This document shows positions 26,711 through 36,069 of a stretch of DNA of 64,000 nucleotides, piece by piece. The position numbers were made by a program, and so were the translations under genes. A model generated the notes under the pieces. That model was given only the letters and a program-made list of their open reading frames with translations. It was not told the origin of the DNA and searched no databases. The stretch's first letter is position 1; every line of letters starts with the position of its first letter. Source of the stretch: Thalassotalea sp. PS06 (lineage in GTDB: Bacteria > Pseudomonadota > Gammaproteobacteria > Enterobacterales > Alteromonadaceae); the NCBI RefSeq assembly GCF_007197775.1, contig NZ_CP041638.1, positions 2,914,001-2,978,000 on the forward strand. The letters run 5' to 3'.

Positions 26711-27676
26711 TTAAAATTCTCGCGTAGTCAGCATGCTCTCGAGCTTTTTCAGGGGCCGTACTAACTGCCAGGTTACGCTCTCATAGAGGTTCTCAAAACG
26801 ATGGCGAAAATGTACTTCACTCGCCTGCACCTGATGCAGGTGTTCTTTTAATACCGGATGAATGCTCGACTGGTAAACCTGATACTGTTCAAATAAGGCT
26901 TCTACCTGATCTTTATCATTAGTGGTTATTGCCTGATATAGCGACATCGCAAGGGTCGGCAAAATTCCACTCACATGATTGTCTACCACCACCTGTCGCT
27001 TCAGCCCCTTATCAATAAAGCTTTCTGCTCTTGAGTTTTCAACTTTAACATCCAGACAAGCAATTAATGGCGCGATGGCTTTTTTCGGGTTCTCTAGCAA
27101 TTGCTCGAAATCAATAATAACCCGAGCACTATTTGCAGAGTACAGATAACTGAAAAAGTTATAATTTAGCCAGAGCATCAGGCTCTTGTCCTGACTAAAT
27201 TTGTCCCGTTTGTGCAGTGATGCGGCAACCTCAAGGGGGTTACGGATCATCAGTACATAAACCGGATTAACGGTTGCAGATTGAAAAACATCGTGCCAAA
27301 ACGGCAACAATATTGAGACTCTGGGATCTTTCATACCCCATAAAGGCGACGTGCCGTATTCTCTTTCTATAAATTTCAACGATTTACTTTTAAACGTTTC
27401 ATGAATGGACTCGGGGACACAGGGCGGCAGAAGCGGGTAATCCCAACTTAAGTGGTTTTGATCAAGCAGCTCTTCGTTTAACTCAAGCAGCCGGGCATTT
27501 TCATAAAACCCCTTATCATTGACGCCTTTTTGTGGCTTCAATAAGTGTTTACCCATAAACACACCTAGGCGGGATAATTCTCCGGACAGCGCTGAGGTTC
27601 CGCTGCGATGCATTCCCACGACAATCACAGCCTGTTGCGATTTGTTATCTGAGTGTTTTGAGGCGATTTGATTCAT
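26711..27676 (-). CDS. Sulfotransferase-family protein
   Basis: A 321-residue cytoplasmic enzyme with the 5'-phosphosulfate-binding loop VVGMHRSGTSALSGEL at about 19-34 and the 3'-phosphate region LMIRNPLEVAASLHKRD. Such enzymes transfer sulfate from PAPS to sugars or proteins. It lies 48 bases after a family 2 glycosyltransferase on the same strand, so both may modify the same surface glycan. The acceptor is unknown. Confidence 0.82.
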   Translation of the reverse strand: MNQIASKHSDNKSQQAVIVVGMHRSGTSALSGELSRLGVFMGKHLLKPQKGVNDKGFYENARLLELNEELLDQNHLSWDYPLLPPCVPESIHETFKSKSLKFIEREYGTSPLWGMKDPRVSILLPFWHDVFQSATVNPVYVLMIRNPLEVAASLHKRDKFSQDKSLMLWLNYNFFSYLYSANSARVIIDFEQLLENPKKAIAPLIACLDVKVENSRAESFIDKGLKRQVVVDNHVSGILPTLAMSLYQAITTNDKDQVEALFEQYQVYQSSIHPVLKEHLHQVQASEVHFRHRFENLYESVTWQLVRPLKKLESMLTTREF

Positions 27677-27724
27677 TGTTTTTCTTCTTGGTTCAAATTC
27701 AATAAATGTTTAGCAGAGTAATGA

Positions 27725-28675
27725 TTATCGAGTTAACAGGCGTCGGCTTTGCTGGCCCAGGCGCAATAAGGCGTTCGGCACTAGTTTTAGTAGCCGTCCC
27801 AACCAACGATATTTAGGGGATGGCACCCATTTATCGGCCTGAATAAAAGTATCGCCGGCAAGATTATAAAGGCCGCAATAAACAAAAGATTTACCGTAAC
27901 GGATACTGCTGGAGAATTTAATTTTGTTCCAGGGAATCTGCTTTTGCAGCTTTAACTGATCGAGGTATTGCTGAATTTTATCCATACAAACTAATTCTGC
28001 CCGATACATAGCCAAATCATTCTGGGAAAAGTTAGTGCCATGAAAAACATGAGTTGCCAGATGTTCTTCAACAAAATCGAACTCGGCAAATAAGGAGATT
28101 TTCAACCATAGATGCCAGTCATCGACGCCCATTAAATCTTTTGATTCATCAAAACCACCGACATATTCGAACAGAGATTTACGAATAACACCGGTGCAAC
28201 AGGTCAACATGTTCAAACGAATTAAATGTTCAAAAACATCACCTCGATATTTGTTCTCAAAGGTTGGCGTATGAATCGATTGTCGTTCGGTGTATTCGCT
28301 CAGGGCGCCGCAGTAAACCAAACCCACTTTAGGGTTCTCGAACAGTGGCACCTGCTTGGCAAGTTTCTCTCGATGCCAGAGGTCGTCCTGATCGCAAAAC
28401 GCGATAAGTTCACCTTTTGCCTGAGCAACCGCATAGTTTCGCGCTGCACCAACACCAGCATTGCTCTGATGGAAAACTTTAATGCGCGGATCCTGCTCTT
28501 TGATTGATTCAAGTAAATTAGCTGAACCGTCACTAGAGCCATCATTTACCAGAATTAATTCTAAGTTTTCATAGTCTTGCTCAAGGATTGAGGCAATGGT
28601 TTTTGGTAAGTATTTTTCCCCGTTATAAACCGGAGTGATAACGGACACTAATGGCTGTGCTTTGTTGTTATTCAT
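27725..28675 (-). CDS. Glycosyltransferase family 2
   Basis: A GT-A fold transferase of 316 residues. SVITPVYNGEKYLPKTIASIL opens the domain, VNDGSSDGS binds the nucleotide, and CDQDDLW holds the DxD metal site. The start is ATG 28675, with a GTG four codons upstream as alternative. It is followed by the sulfotransferase. The sugar and acceptor are unknown. Confidence 0.88.
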   Translation of the reverse strand: MNNNKAQPLVSVITPVYNGEKYLPKTIASILEQDYENLELILVNDGSSDGSANLLESIKEQDPRIKVFHQSNAGVGAARNYAVAQAKGELIAFCDQDDLWHREKLAKQVPLFENPKVGLVYCGALSEYTERQSIHTPTFENKYRGDVFEHLIRLNMLTCCTGVIRKSLFEYVGGFDESKDLMGVDDWHLWLKISLFAEFDFVEEHLATHVFHGTNFSQNDLAMYRAELVCMDKIQQYLDQLKLQKQIPWNKIKFSSSIRYGKSFVYCGLYNLAGDTFIQADKWVPSPKYRWLGRLLKLVPNALLRLGQQSRRLLTR

Positions 28676-28988
28676 CCTAAATCCCACAGTTATTCACTTC
28701 AAAATATCAGGAGAGCGTCGAGCCTTATCGTAAATATTAGTAATCGATGATGATGGGAATAAAACATGTGCAGAAACGCGCAGCCCACAAGCTGCTCAGA
28801 CATTTTCCATTGAAGTCAGTGACCTGACTCTTTTAATCATTAGTTCTCTCCAGTGATGAGTATGGTTCAGAACTTGGAATTTTTCGAAAAAATTTGTTCA
28901 TCATGTCTTTGCGCCAAAATAGCTAAAACCTGCGGTAAAAAAAGCTTTATAATAAGGGTTTATCTATCGCAGTTGAGAACAGAGCTAA
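28676..28988. other. Intergenic region, no feature recognised
   Basis: A 313-base gap between a minus-strand and a plus-strand gene. I see no convincing ORF, hairpin or repeat; it presumably holds both promoters. Confidence 0.25.
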
Positions 28989-29492
28989 ATGTATACCCAG
29001 GAAGAATACGAAAACAACCCATTGCATGGCACCAGCCTGGAGCAGGTTTTAACCGAATTGGTTGAGCATTATGGTTGGGATATCTTAGCGGCATATTTAA
29101 ACCTCAACTGCTTTAAAAACAACCCAAGTATCAAGGCCAGTTTAAAGTTTTTGAAAAAAACCGAATGGGCACAACATAAAGTAGAAAGCTTTTACTTATA
29201 CCAGTATAAAAACCTGCCCCGTGCTGACGATGCCATGTTTGAATTACCTCCTCGTGATCGCATTGTCCCGATGCATCAAAAGCCTAAAGAACCCAGAGAA
29301 CTAAGTCTTGAAGATGCAGAAAAATTACGAGTAAAGCGTGCCCAGGCTGCTCGTGAGCGGGATGACCGTGGTAAGTTTAATAACCGTGATAATAAACGCC
29401 GTTCAGGCAGTTCCAATCGTTCTGAAAACAAAAAACAAAAATCTGAAGACTCAGGTTCTTTTGACCCCTATGCAAATTTCAAAAACAAATAG
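28989..29492 (+). CDS. VF530-family (DUF2132) DNA-binding protein with charged tail
   Basis: The first 75 residues match the VF530 fold: [22 protein letters not shown], then [24 protein letters not shown]530 of Vibrio fischeri is a small proposed DNA-binding protein, also known as DUF2132. The remaining 90 residues are a Lys/Arg/Asp/Asn/Ser-rich disordered tail, which many homologues lack. It stands alone. Confidence 0.85.
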   Translation: MYTQEEYENNPLHGTSLEQVLTELVEHYGWDILAAYLNLNCFKNNPSIKASLKFLKKTEWAQHKVESFYLYQYKNLPRADDAMFELPPRDRIVPMHQKPKEPRELSLEDAEKLRVKRAQAARERDDRGKFNNRDNKRRSGSSNRSENKKQKSEDSGSFDPYANFKNK

Positions 29493-29558
29493 CCTCGACA
29501 AAGTTCTGAGGCCTTTTCAAGCCTCAGACTTCCGTTGAGGCTCCAAAAGGCGCTGCTA

Positions 29559-29656
29559 ATACCAATCATATAGAATGACTATTTCAATAAAGTCTATGTT
29601 GTAAATGAACCTCTGCCCTAACTCTGAGTTGTGCACAAACTTAGTGTGATTGGTAT
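29559..29656. mobile_element. 98-base MITE-like dispersed repeat
   Basis: A 98-base element bounded by perfect 10-base inverted ends, ATACCAATCA (29559-29568) and TGATTGGTAT (29647-29656). The interior AAATGAACCTCTGCCCT is shared with a diverged copy near 18069-18152. Isolated ATACCAATC or its complement also occur near 2383, 14868 and 18242. It has no coding capacity and would be moved in trans. Two hairpins sharing GCCTC/GAGGC arms lie just upstream (29493-29545). Confidence 0.7.
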
Positions 29657-29721
29657 AACACCTTTCATATTTTCGAAAATCAAATTAAGCTAACCTCTAA
29701 TCACTCATACAATTTGTTCGA

Positions 29722-31536
29722 ATGGACAATATGATTCCTGACTTACTCATATTAGGTTTGATAGGGTTACTCGGTTTTCTTTGTCAATGGCTAGCATGGC
29801 GGGTGAGTTTACCCGCCATATTATTTCTATTGCTCACTGGCATACTCATTGGTCCGACTTTCGAGCTATTGGATGTTAACGAATTGTTCGGTGACCTGTT
29901 ATTTCCATTTATCTCATTGAGTGTTGCCATAATCCTTTTTGAGGGAAGCCTGACATTAAAGTTGCAAGAACTAAGAGATATCGGCAAAAGCGTGAGGAAT
30001 ATGGTTTCCTACGGCGCTCTTATCAATGCCACGATTACTACAGTAGCAACCCATTACGTGATAGGGCTCAGCTGGTCTTTGTCTGCGTTGTTTGGCGCCA
30101 TTATGGTGGTTACCGGCCCTACGGTGATCATGCCGATGCTTCGCTCGGTCAAACCGAACGCCAGAATAAGTAAAGCATTACGCTGGGAAGGTATTGTTAT
30201 TGATCCACTCGGCGCTTTACTGGCGGTTCTGGTATTTGAATGGATCGTTGCTCAACAAACCAGTGCTAGCCTGACTCACGTCGCACTGATATTTACTCAA
30301 ACCATCTTACTTGGGATTGTATTGGGCGTCATTTGTGGGCATTGCTTTGGATTACTGTTAAGGAAGCACTGGATCCCAGACTATCTGCAAAATTATGCGG
30401 CTATCGCCTTTGTCGGTTCCGCATTCGCACTATCAAATACGTTAATGCATGAGTCTGGCTTACTTACGGTTACCATCATGGGGATATGGCTTTCGAACAT
30501 GAAAGACGTGCACATTCGCGATATCCTCAACTTCAAAGAATCATTAACCATTATTCTTGTATCGGCATTATTCATCATTCTTGCTGCTCGCATAAATTTT
30601 GACACACTTTTGCAACTCGGCTGGGGTGCGGTAATTATCTTACTGGTGATGCAATTTATCGCTCGGCCGCTGAAAGTATTTGTCTCTACAGTCGGTTCGG
30701 GATTTAGCCTACCTGAAAGAACGTTACTCGCCTGGATTGGGCCTCGCGGCATTATAGCCGCGGCGGTATCCGCAGTTTTTGCATTGCGCCTGGAAGAGCT
30801 GCAGCTTGAAAATGCTGAACTGATTGTCCCTCTCGCGTTCAGCGTGATCATCGGAACTGTGGTTATACAAAGCGCGACAGCAAGAACGTTTGCCAGATTT
30901 TTAAAAGTTAGCGAGCCAGATACAGAAGGCTACCTGATTATCGGCGCCAATCCGGTTGCCATTTCCATTGCCACAGCACTAGAAAATGCCGGGGTAAAAA
31001 CCCTACTTTGCGATACCCAATGGGAAAATATTTCTGAGGCAAGAATGAATGGTTTAACCACCTATTATGGAAACCCTCTTTCTCAGCATGCTGATATTTA
31101 TATGGAGCTGTCAGGCCTCGGTGGTATGCTTGGCCTCTCTCCCTATCATAGTCAGAATACTGCTGCGGCCTTAAGATTCAAAGAAGACTTTGGTATCCGA
31201 CAAGTATTTACTCTCGCATCCGCAGAAGATGAAAAACGAAATGCGAAGCATCGAGCCAGTGGCTTCTACAAAGGTCAGGTATTGTTCGCAGAAAACATTG
31301 GATATCGTGATTTAAGTCGAATGATTCGAGGAGAATATCAAATTAAAACCACGCAATTGACTCAGACTTACCAATATTCGGATTGGCTAGATACCCACGA
31401 CCCAGAGCACTCTATTCTTCTTTTTGCATTAGATGAGCAGAAGAAAATACACTTTGTCACCGTAGGCTCTTCTCTTTCTCCTGAAGCAGGCTGGTCGCTG
31501 TTCACGTTGAAAGCTATCAATCAGGATGAGAAATGA
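29722..31536 (+). CDS. CPA1-family sodium/proton antiporter with degenerate C-terminal nucleotide domain
   Basis: A 604-residue inner-membrane antiporter. About 12 transmembrane segments fill residues 5-385, with ALFGAIMVVTGPTVIMPML and WEGIVIDPLGALLAVL, the unwound-helix and TGPT/DP motifs of NhaP-like CPA1 exchangers. LAWIGPRGIIAAAVS is the conserved late helix. The C-terminal 200 residues resemble a TrkA-N domain (LIIGANPVAISIATALENAG), but the Gly-rich loop is IGANPV rather than GxGxxG, so nucleotide binding is doubtful. The SLC13-type and MgtC genes follow on the same strand. Confidence 0.85.
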   Translation: MDNMIPDLLILGLIGLLGFLCQWLAWRVSLPAILFLLLTGILIGPTFELLDVNELFGDLLFPFISLSVAIILFEGSLTLKLQELRDIGKSVRNMVSYGALINATITTVATHYVIGLSWSLSALFGAIMVVTGPTVIMPMLRSVKPNARISKALRWEGIVIDPLGALLAVLVFEWIVAQQTSASLTHVALIFTQTILLGIVLGVICGHCFGLLLRKHWIPDYLQNYAAIAFVGSAFALSNTLMHESGLLTVTIMGIWLSNMKDVHIRDILNFKESLTIILVSALFIILAARINFDTLLQLGWGAVIILLVMQFIARPLKVFVSTVGSGFSLPERTLLAWIGPRGIIAAAVSAVFALRLEELQLENAELIVPLAFSVIIGTVVIQSATARTFARFLKVSEPDTEGYLIIGANPVAISIATALENAGVKTLLCDTQWENISEARMNGLTTYYGNPLSQHADIYMELSGLGGMLGLSPYHSQNTAAALRFKEDFGIRQVFTLASAEDEKRNAKHRASGFYKGQVLFAENIGYRDLSRMIRGEYQIKTTQLTQTYQYSDWLDTHDPEHSILLFALDEQKKIHFVTVGSSLSPEAGWSLFTLKAINQDEK

Positions 31537-31601
31537 TATTAAGGAATAGCAAAGGAAAAATGTCAGCAAGTAAACAAAGTATTGTTGCAAGGAGCACTAT
31601 A

Positions 31602-31634
31602 ATGAAAACCATAATTTCACTTTTTTGTCCCTGA
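31602..31634 (+). CDS. Possible 10-residue leader peptide upstream of the SLC13 permease
   Basis: ATG 31602 has CAAGGAG 8 bases upstream, the best ribosome site in this gap, and encodes MKTIISLFCP before a stop at 31634. The downstream permease start (TTG 31625 or ATG 31661) is in another frame and has no comparable ribosome site. It may be a translational leader, or the relic of a frameshifted start. Confidence 0.35.
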   Translation: MKTIISLFCP

Positions 31635-31660
31635 AAAACTTAAAAACAATAGATGACATC

Positions 31661-33487
31661 ATGCCCATTTTAAATGCTCATAGTATTGCCATTCTGATAT
31701 TAATTGTCATTGCCCTCGTTTTGTTTGCTCAGGACCGAATCCGCCTTGAAACATCAAGCCTGTTTATTCTTATTCTGCTTGTTCTCGGCTTTCAGATTTA
31801 CCCTTACAACATGGCAACAGGACAAGTCTTCAGTCCAACACAATTTTTTATGGGGTTTGGTCATGAAGCCTTATTGACGATTTGTGCTCTGATGATGCTG
31901 GGGCGGGGAATTGAAATTAGCGGTGCATTAAAACCTTTAACCTCGTTAATGGCGAAATACTGGGGAAAATATCCAGCTTTGAGCCTGGCATTGACCCTAG
32001 TTGTTGGCGCATTGCTTAGCGGTTTTCTTAATAATACACCGATTGTTGTCATGTTGCTTCCAGTGCTAATTGGTGTTGCCCTAAGCAACAAAACCTCTCC
32101 CTCAAAAATATTAATGCCCGTCGGCCTGGCAACCTTAATAGGTGGCACCGCCACGACCATAGGAACCTCCACCAACCTGTTGATTGTCTCCGTTGCTGAG
32201 GACTTGGGAGCGCATGAATTTACCATGTTCGATTTCGCCCTGCCGGTATTACTCGTTGGCGGTATTGGTTTGTTGTATCTGGTATTTATTGCCCCAAAGA
32301 TCTTACCGGTTCGCGATGTCCCGCTTCAGCATAAAGAAAGCCGAGTATTTAAAGCATCAATGATGATATCCAACGAAAGTCTGCTTCATGAAAAAACCTT
32401 AGGGGAAGCGTTGCAAAGCACCGACTACAAAATGCAAGTATCGAGAATTGTTCGAGGTGACAATCAACTCATTAAGTTACCAACCATCACCCTAAGGGAA
32501 GGTGACGGCTTAATCATAAGCGGAACCGCTGAGCAACTGCTTGATTACAGCCAGCAATTTAAGGCAGATTTGTACAGTCTCAATGATAAAACACACCCGA
32601 TAACCCGAGACAATCCTTTTGATGATGACGACCAGGTTTTAGCTGAAATTCTGGTAACTGAAGGCTCTTTATTGGCTAATAAGACTCTAAATGAGACAAG
32701 GTTTTCAAGCCTTCATGAATTGGTAGTATTGGCGCTGCATCGATTGAATAAACCCCAACAACTCGATAGTTCAATTAGCGAGGTTGAATTGCATCGAGGT
32801 GACATTCTTCTGGTTCAGGGGCGCGAAGATAACCTGCAGAAGCTCAAAGAAAACACTCGCTTACTGGTATTAGATAACACCATCAATGTCCCAGCCTCTA
32901 ACAAGGCACCTATTGCCATTTTCATCATGGTCGCGGTAATCGCAATCGCCGCCCTGCAATTATTACCAATATCGATCAGTGCCCTTTGCGGGGTAGGAGT
33001 CATGTTAATGACTCGTTGCTTAAACTGGCGCGAAATCAGCCATGCGTTAAACCCATCGATTATCATGATCATTGTTGTTTCTTTAGCTTTGGGTAAAGCC
33101 ATGCAAATCACCGGTGCTGACCAATATCTAGGTCATCAATTTATCGAAGTCATGCATGGTTCTCCACCCTTTGTCATCCTCGGAGCATTAATATTTTTAA
33201 TGTCATTTCTGACCAATGTAGTGTCAAATACCGCGGCGGCGGTGATTGGTACACCAGTTGCCATCAATATCGCATATGAGCTTGGCGTGCCCTCAGAAGC
33301 GTTTATTCTGGCCGTATTGTTTGGCGTTAATATGAGCTATGCGACGCCAATCGGTTATCAGACAAATCTATTAATTTTTAGTGCTGGTGGTTATAAATTT
33401 TCCGATTTTCTTAAGGTCGGGATCCCATTAACCATCATTATGGGATTAGGTTTCACGTTATTTTTATCCCTTTATTATCACGTGTAA
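31661..33487 (+). CDS. SLC13-family permease with two RCK_C domains
   Basis: A 608-residue inner-membrane carrier of the DASS/ArsB-like SLC13 family. Transmembrane segments occupy the first 200 and last 190 residues, with SGFLNNTPIVVMLLPV and GTATTIGTSTNLLIVSV early, and SFLTNVVSNTAAAVIGTPV and YATPIGYQTNLLIFSAGGY late; these are the paired substrate/Na motifs. Two cytoplasmic TrkA-C-type domains lie between (about 220-385). The start is uncertain: ATG 31661 is chosen, TTG 31625 is possible. The substrate could be sulfate, dicarboxylate or another anion. Confidence 0.85.
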   Translation: MPILNAHSIAILILIVIALVLFAQDRIRLETSSLFILILLVLGFQIYPYNMATGQVFSPTQFFMGFGHEALLTICALMMLGRGIEISGALKPLTSLMAKYWGKYPALSLALTLVVGALLSGFLNNTPIVVMLLPVLIGVALSNKTSPSKILMPVGLATLIGGTATTIGTSTNLLIVSVAEDLGAHEFTMFDFALPVLLVGGIGLLYLVFIAPKILPVRDVPLQHKESRVFKASMMISNESLLHEKTLGEALQSTDYKMQVSRIVRGDNQLIKLPTITLREGDGLIISGTAEQLLDYSQQFKADLYSLNDKTHPITRDNPFDDDDQVLAEILVTEGSLLANKTLNETRFSSLHELVVLALHRLNKPQQLDSSISEVELHRGDILLVQGREDNLQKLKENTRLLVLDNTINVPASNKAPIAIFIMVAVIAIAALQLLPISISALCGVGVMLMTRCLNWREISHALNPSIIMIIVVSLALGKAMQITGADQYLGHQFIEVMHGSPPFVILGALIFLMSFLTNVVSNTAAAVIGTPVAINIAYELGVPSEAFILAVLFGVNMSYATPIGYQTNLLIFSAGGYKFSDFLKVGIPLTIIMGLGFTLFLSLYYHV

Positions 33488-33498
33488 CGGCAATCAAT

Positions 33499-33960
33499 AT
33501 GTTGAATTTTGATATCGACTGGCCAATCATCATAGACCACAGTTTCAGTCTGGGCATGGCATTTTTATTAGCTCTACCGATTGCAATTAACCGCGAAACC
33601 GAAACTCGAAGTGCAGGACTTAGGACGTTCCCCATCGTCAGCGTATCTGCTTGCGGTTTTATTCTCATTGCTTCTCACGTATTCAGCGATGTAAATGCTC
33701 AGGCACGGGTAATACAGGGTGTTATCACCGGGATAGGCTTTATCGGTGGCGGGGCAATTTTAAAAAGTGACGCACAGGTAACGGGACTGGCAACAGCTGC
33801 TAGCATATGGACAACAGGAGCGATCGGCATTGCTGTCGCCTGGCATCGATATGAGATAGCAATTGTGTTATCACTTGTCACGTTTCTAACATTGCGACTT
33901 GGCACTACAGCCAAAAAAGCAATCCCGCAAGAAGATGATAACTCGCAATCAAATAAATGA
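33499..33960 (+). CDS. MgtC/SapB-family membrane protein
   Basis: A 153-residue inner-membrane protein with four or five hydrophobic segments. RETETRSAGLRTFPIVSVSACGF, then GVITGIGFIGGGAIL and GLATAASIWTTGAIGIAVA, are signatures of the MgtC N-terminal domain. It lacks the C-terminal soluble ACT-like domain of Salmonella MgtC, as many homologues do. It starts 11 bases after the SLC13 permease, so both are probably co-transcribed. Confidence 0.9.
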   Translation: MLNFDIDWPIIIDHSFSLGMAFLLALPIAINRETETRSAGLRTFPIVSVSACGFILIASHVFSDVNAQARVIQGVITGIGFIGGGAILKSDAQVTGLATAASIWTTGAIGIAVAWHRYEIAIVLSLVTFLTLRLGTTAKKAIPQEDDNSQSNK

Positions 33961-33996
33961 TGTAGATAGAGTCAATCAGCGAGTAACAGAATTAGG

Positions 33997-35811
33997 CTAC
34001 TTTTCATGACTAGCGCGAAACTGAAGACGAACTAACCGCTGATAAAGCGCACAGGATTGCATCAAAGATTGATGATTACCACTATCTACCACAGCGCCAT
34101 TATCCATTACCGCAATTTTATCGGCATGTAGAATCGTTGAAAGGCGATGGGCAATGATAAGCGTGGTTCGATTCTGCATCAGCTGTTCTAAAGCCTGTTG
34201 TACATGATGCTCACTTTCACTATCTAATGCACTGGTCGCTTCATCCAGCAACAAGATATCAGGGTCTTTTAAAATTGCTCTGGCAATCGCTATGCGTTGT
34301 CTCTGGCCACCAGACAGACGCACACCTCGCTCACCAAGAAAACTCTGATAGCCTTCGGGTAGCTTGATAATAAACTCATGGGCATGTGCCTTTTTCGCAG
34401 CTTCCATAACTTCTTCGTCAGTGGCATCAGGGCGACCGTAACGAATGTTATGCATCACATCTGAGCTAAATAATGCCGGTTGTTGCGGCACTAAAGCCAT
34501 TTTTGCACGCAGGGCTTTAGGATCCAGATTACGGATATCAACATCATCAAGGCTGATACTGCCATGCTGAGGATCGTAAAAACGTTGCAGCAATTCAAAA
34601 ATAGTCGTTTTACCCGCCCCTGACGGACCAACAAGGGCAAGCACTTTACCTTGCTCAGCAGTTAGCGTTAATTCGCTTATCGCCGATTGGTCTGGTCGCG
34701 ATGGGTAGTTAAAAGACACATCATCAAAGGTAACAACCGGTTTTAATGGCGCAGCATCAACCAGTGAATCCTGGGGTGGCAAAATGTGATTATCGACTTT
34801 TAAGATTTCAATTAATCGCTCCGTGGCACCCGCCGCTCTTTGCAACTCACCAATAACTTCCGAAATCGTTGCCAGACTCGATGCGACCAAAATCGCGTAA
34901 AAAACAAAGGCACCGAGATCGCCACCGCTCATTTTACCGGAAATGACATCACTGCCACCAACCCAAAGCATGCCACTGATAGCGCCAAACACAATAACGA
35001 TAACGCCGGCAATCAAGGTTGCCCGCTGCGTTACCCGGCGGCGACCGATATCAAATGCCTTTTCTACCTCTTCGGAGAATGCATTTTTTTCCTGCTCCTC
35101 GCGGGTATAACTCTGTACGGTTTTAATATGTTCAATCGCTTCCCCGGCATAGCTACCGACATCCGCCATGGAATCCTGACTCTTTCTCGAAAGTTTCCTG
35201 ACTTTGCGCCCATAAAACAGAATAGGCACCAGCACAAAAGGTACCGAAGCCAGCACCACCAGAGTTAATTTAATATTGGTGGCGAACAACATAATCATTG
35301 CGCCAACACACATCAAAGCACTGCGCAATGCCATCGAAAACGAAGAGCCAATAATGCTCTGCAATAAGGTGGTATCTGTGGTGATCCGCGACATAATATC
35401 GCCACTGCCACTGGTTTCAAAATAACTCGGGTGTAAGGTGATAACGTGATTAAAAACCGCTCGGCGGATGTCGGCACTAACCCGTTCGCCGAGCCAGGAC
35501 ACCAGATAAAACCGGGTAAATGTACCGATGGCAATTAACACTGTGATACCGAGAATAAATAATACCGCAGATTGCAACTCGGCCATCGATTGCTGCGCAA
35601 ATCCCTGGTCGATAAGCATGCGCACTCCTTGTCCCACCGACAGCATCACCCCGGCGGTAAAGATTAATGCTACCATTGCGGCAATCAAGCGTCCGCTATA
35701 GGGACGTACAAATTGTACCAATTCAAACAAAATGCTTAAGCGTTTACTGACTTTTTGTTTTTGTTGTTCAGGCTCTGCTGAGGCATTTTCGACGACGGGT
35801 CGTGATGACAT
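33997..35811 (-). CDS. ABC exporter, fused permease and ATPase (MsbA-like half transporter)
   Basis: A 604-residue half-transporter. Six transmembrane helices span about 35-315, and the ATPase follows with Walker A GPSGAGKTT, signature LSGGQRQR, Walker B DILLLDEATSALD and the H-loop IAHRLST. The family includes lipid and drug exporters working as homodimers. ATG 35811 has GTGGAA upstream; GTG 35823 is the alternative. It stands alone, so substrate assignment is not possible. Confidence 0.9.
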   Translation of the reverse strand: MSSRPVVENASAEPEQQKQKVSKRLSILFELVQFVRPYSGRLIAAMVALIFTAGVMLSVGQGVRMLIDQGFAQQSMAELQSAVLFILGITVLIAIGTFTRFYLVSWLGERVSADIRRAVFNHVITLHPSYFETSGSGDIMSRITTDTTLLQSIIGSSFSMALRSALMCVGAMIMLFATNIKLTLVVLASVPFVLVPILFYGRKVRKLSRKSQDSMADVGSYAGEAIEHIKTVQSYTREEQEKNAFSEEVEKAFDIGRRRVTQRATLIAGVIVIVFGAISGMLWVGGSDVISGKMSGGDLGAFVFYAILVASSLATISEVIGELQRAAGATERLIEILKVDNHILPPQDSLVDAAPLKPVVTFDDVSFNYPSRPDQSAISELTLTAEQGKVLALVGPSGAGKTTIFELLQRFYDPQHGSISLDDVDIRNLDPKALRAKMALVPQQPALFSSDVMHNIRYGRPDATDEEVMEAAKKAHAHEFIIKLPEGYQSFLGERGVRLSGGQRQRIAIARAILKDPDILLLDEATSALDSESEHHVQQALEQLMQNRTTLIIAHRLSTILHADKIAVMDNGAVVDSGNHQSLMQSCALYQRLVRLQFRASHEK

Positions 35812-36069
35812 GCTTAGTTCCACGGGAGTTTATACCTACCCTTTAGATGAGGGCAGGATTTAAAAATTAAAGGATTACCAAGGGTTTATTATGGGATGGG
35901 TGAACCCAGACCGACAAATAAATGGACTCAAATGTCAGAATTCGGCTAAATAAAATAGGAAATTGCACAACTAAATTATGCTCTAAATTGTGAAAACTTA
36001 GAATGCGAGCCTACCTTGAGCAATCAAGGCAGACTCGAATATAATCATCGAATGGATTTGCAGTTATAG

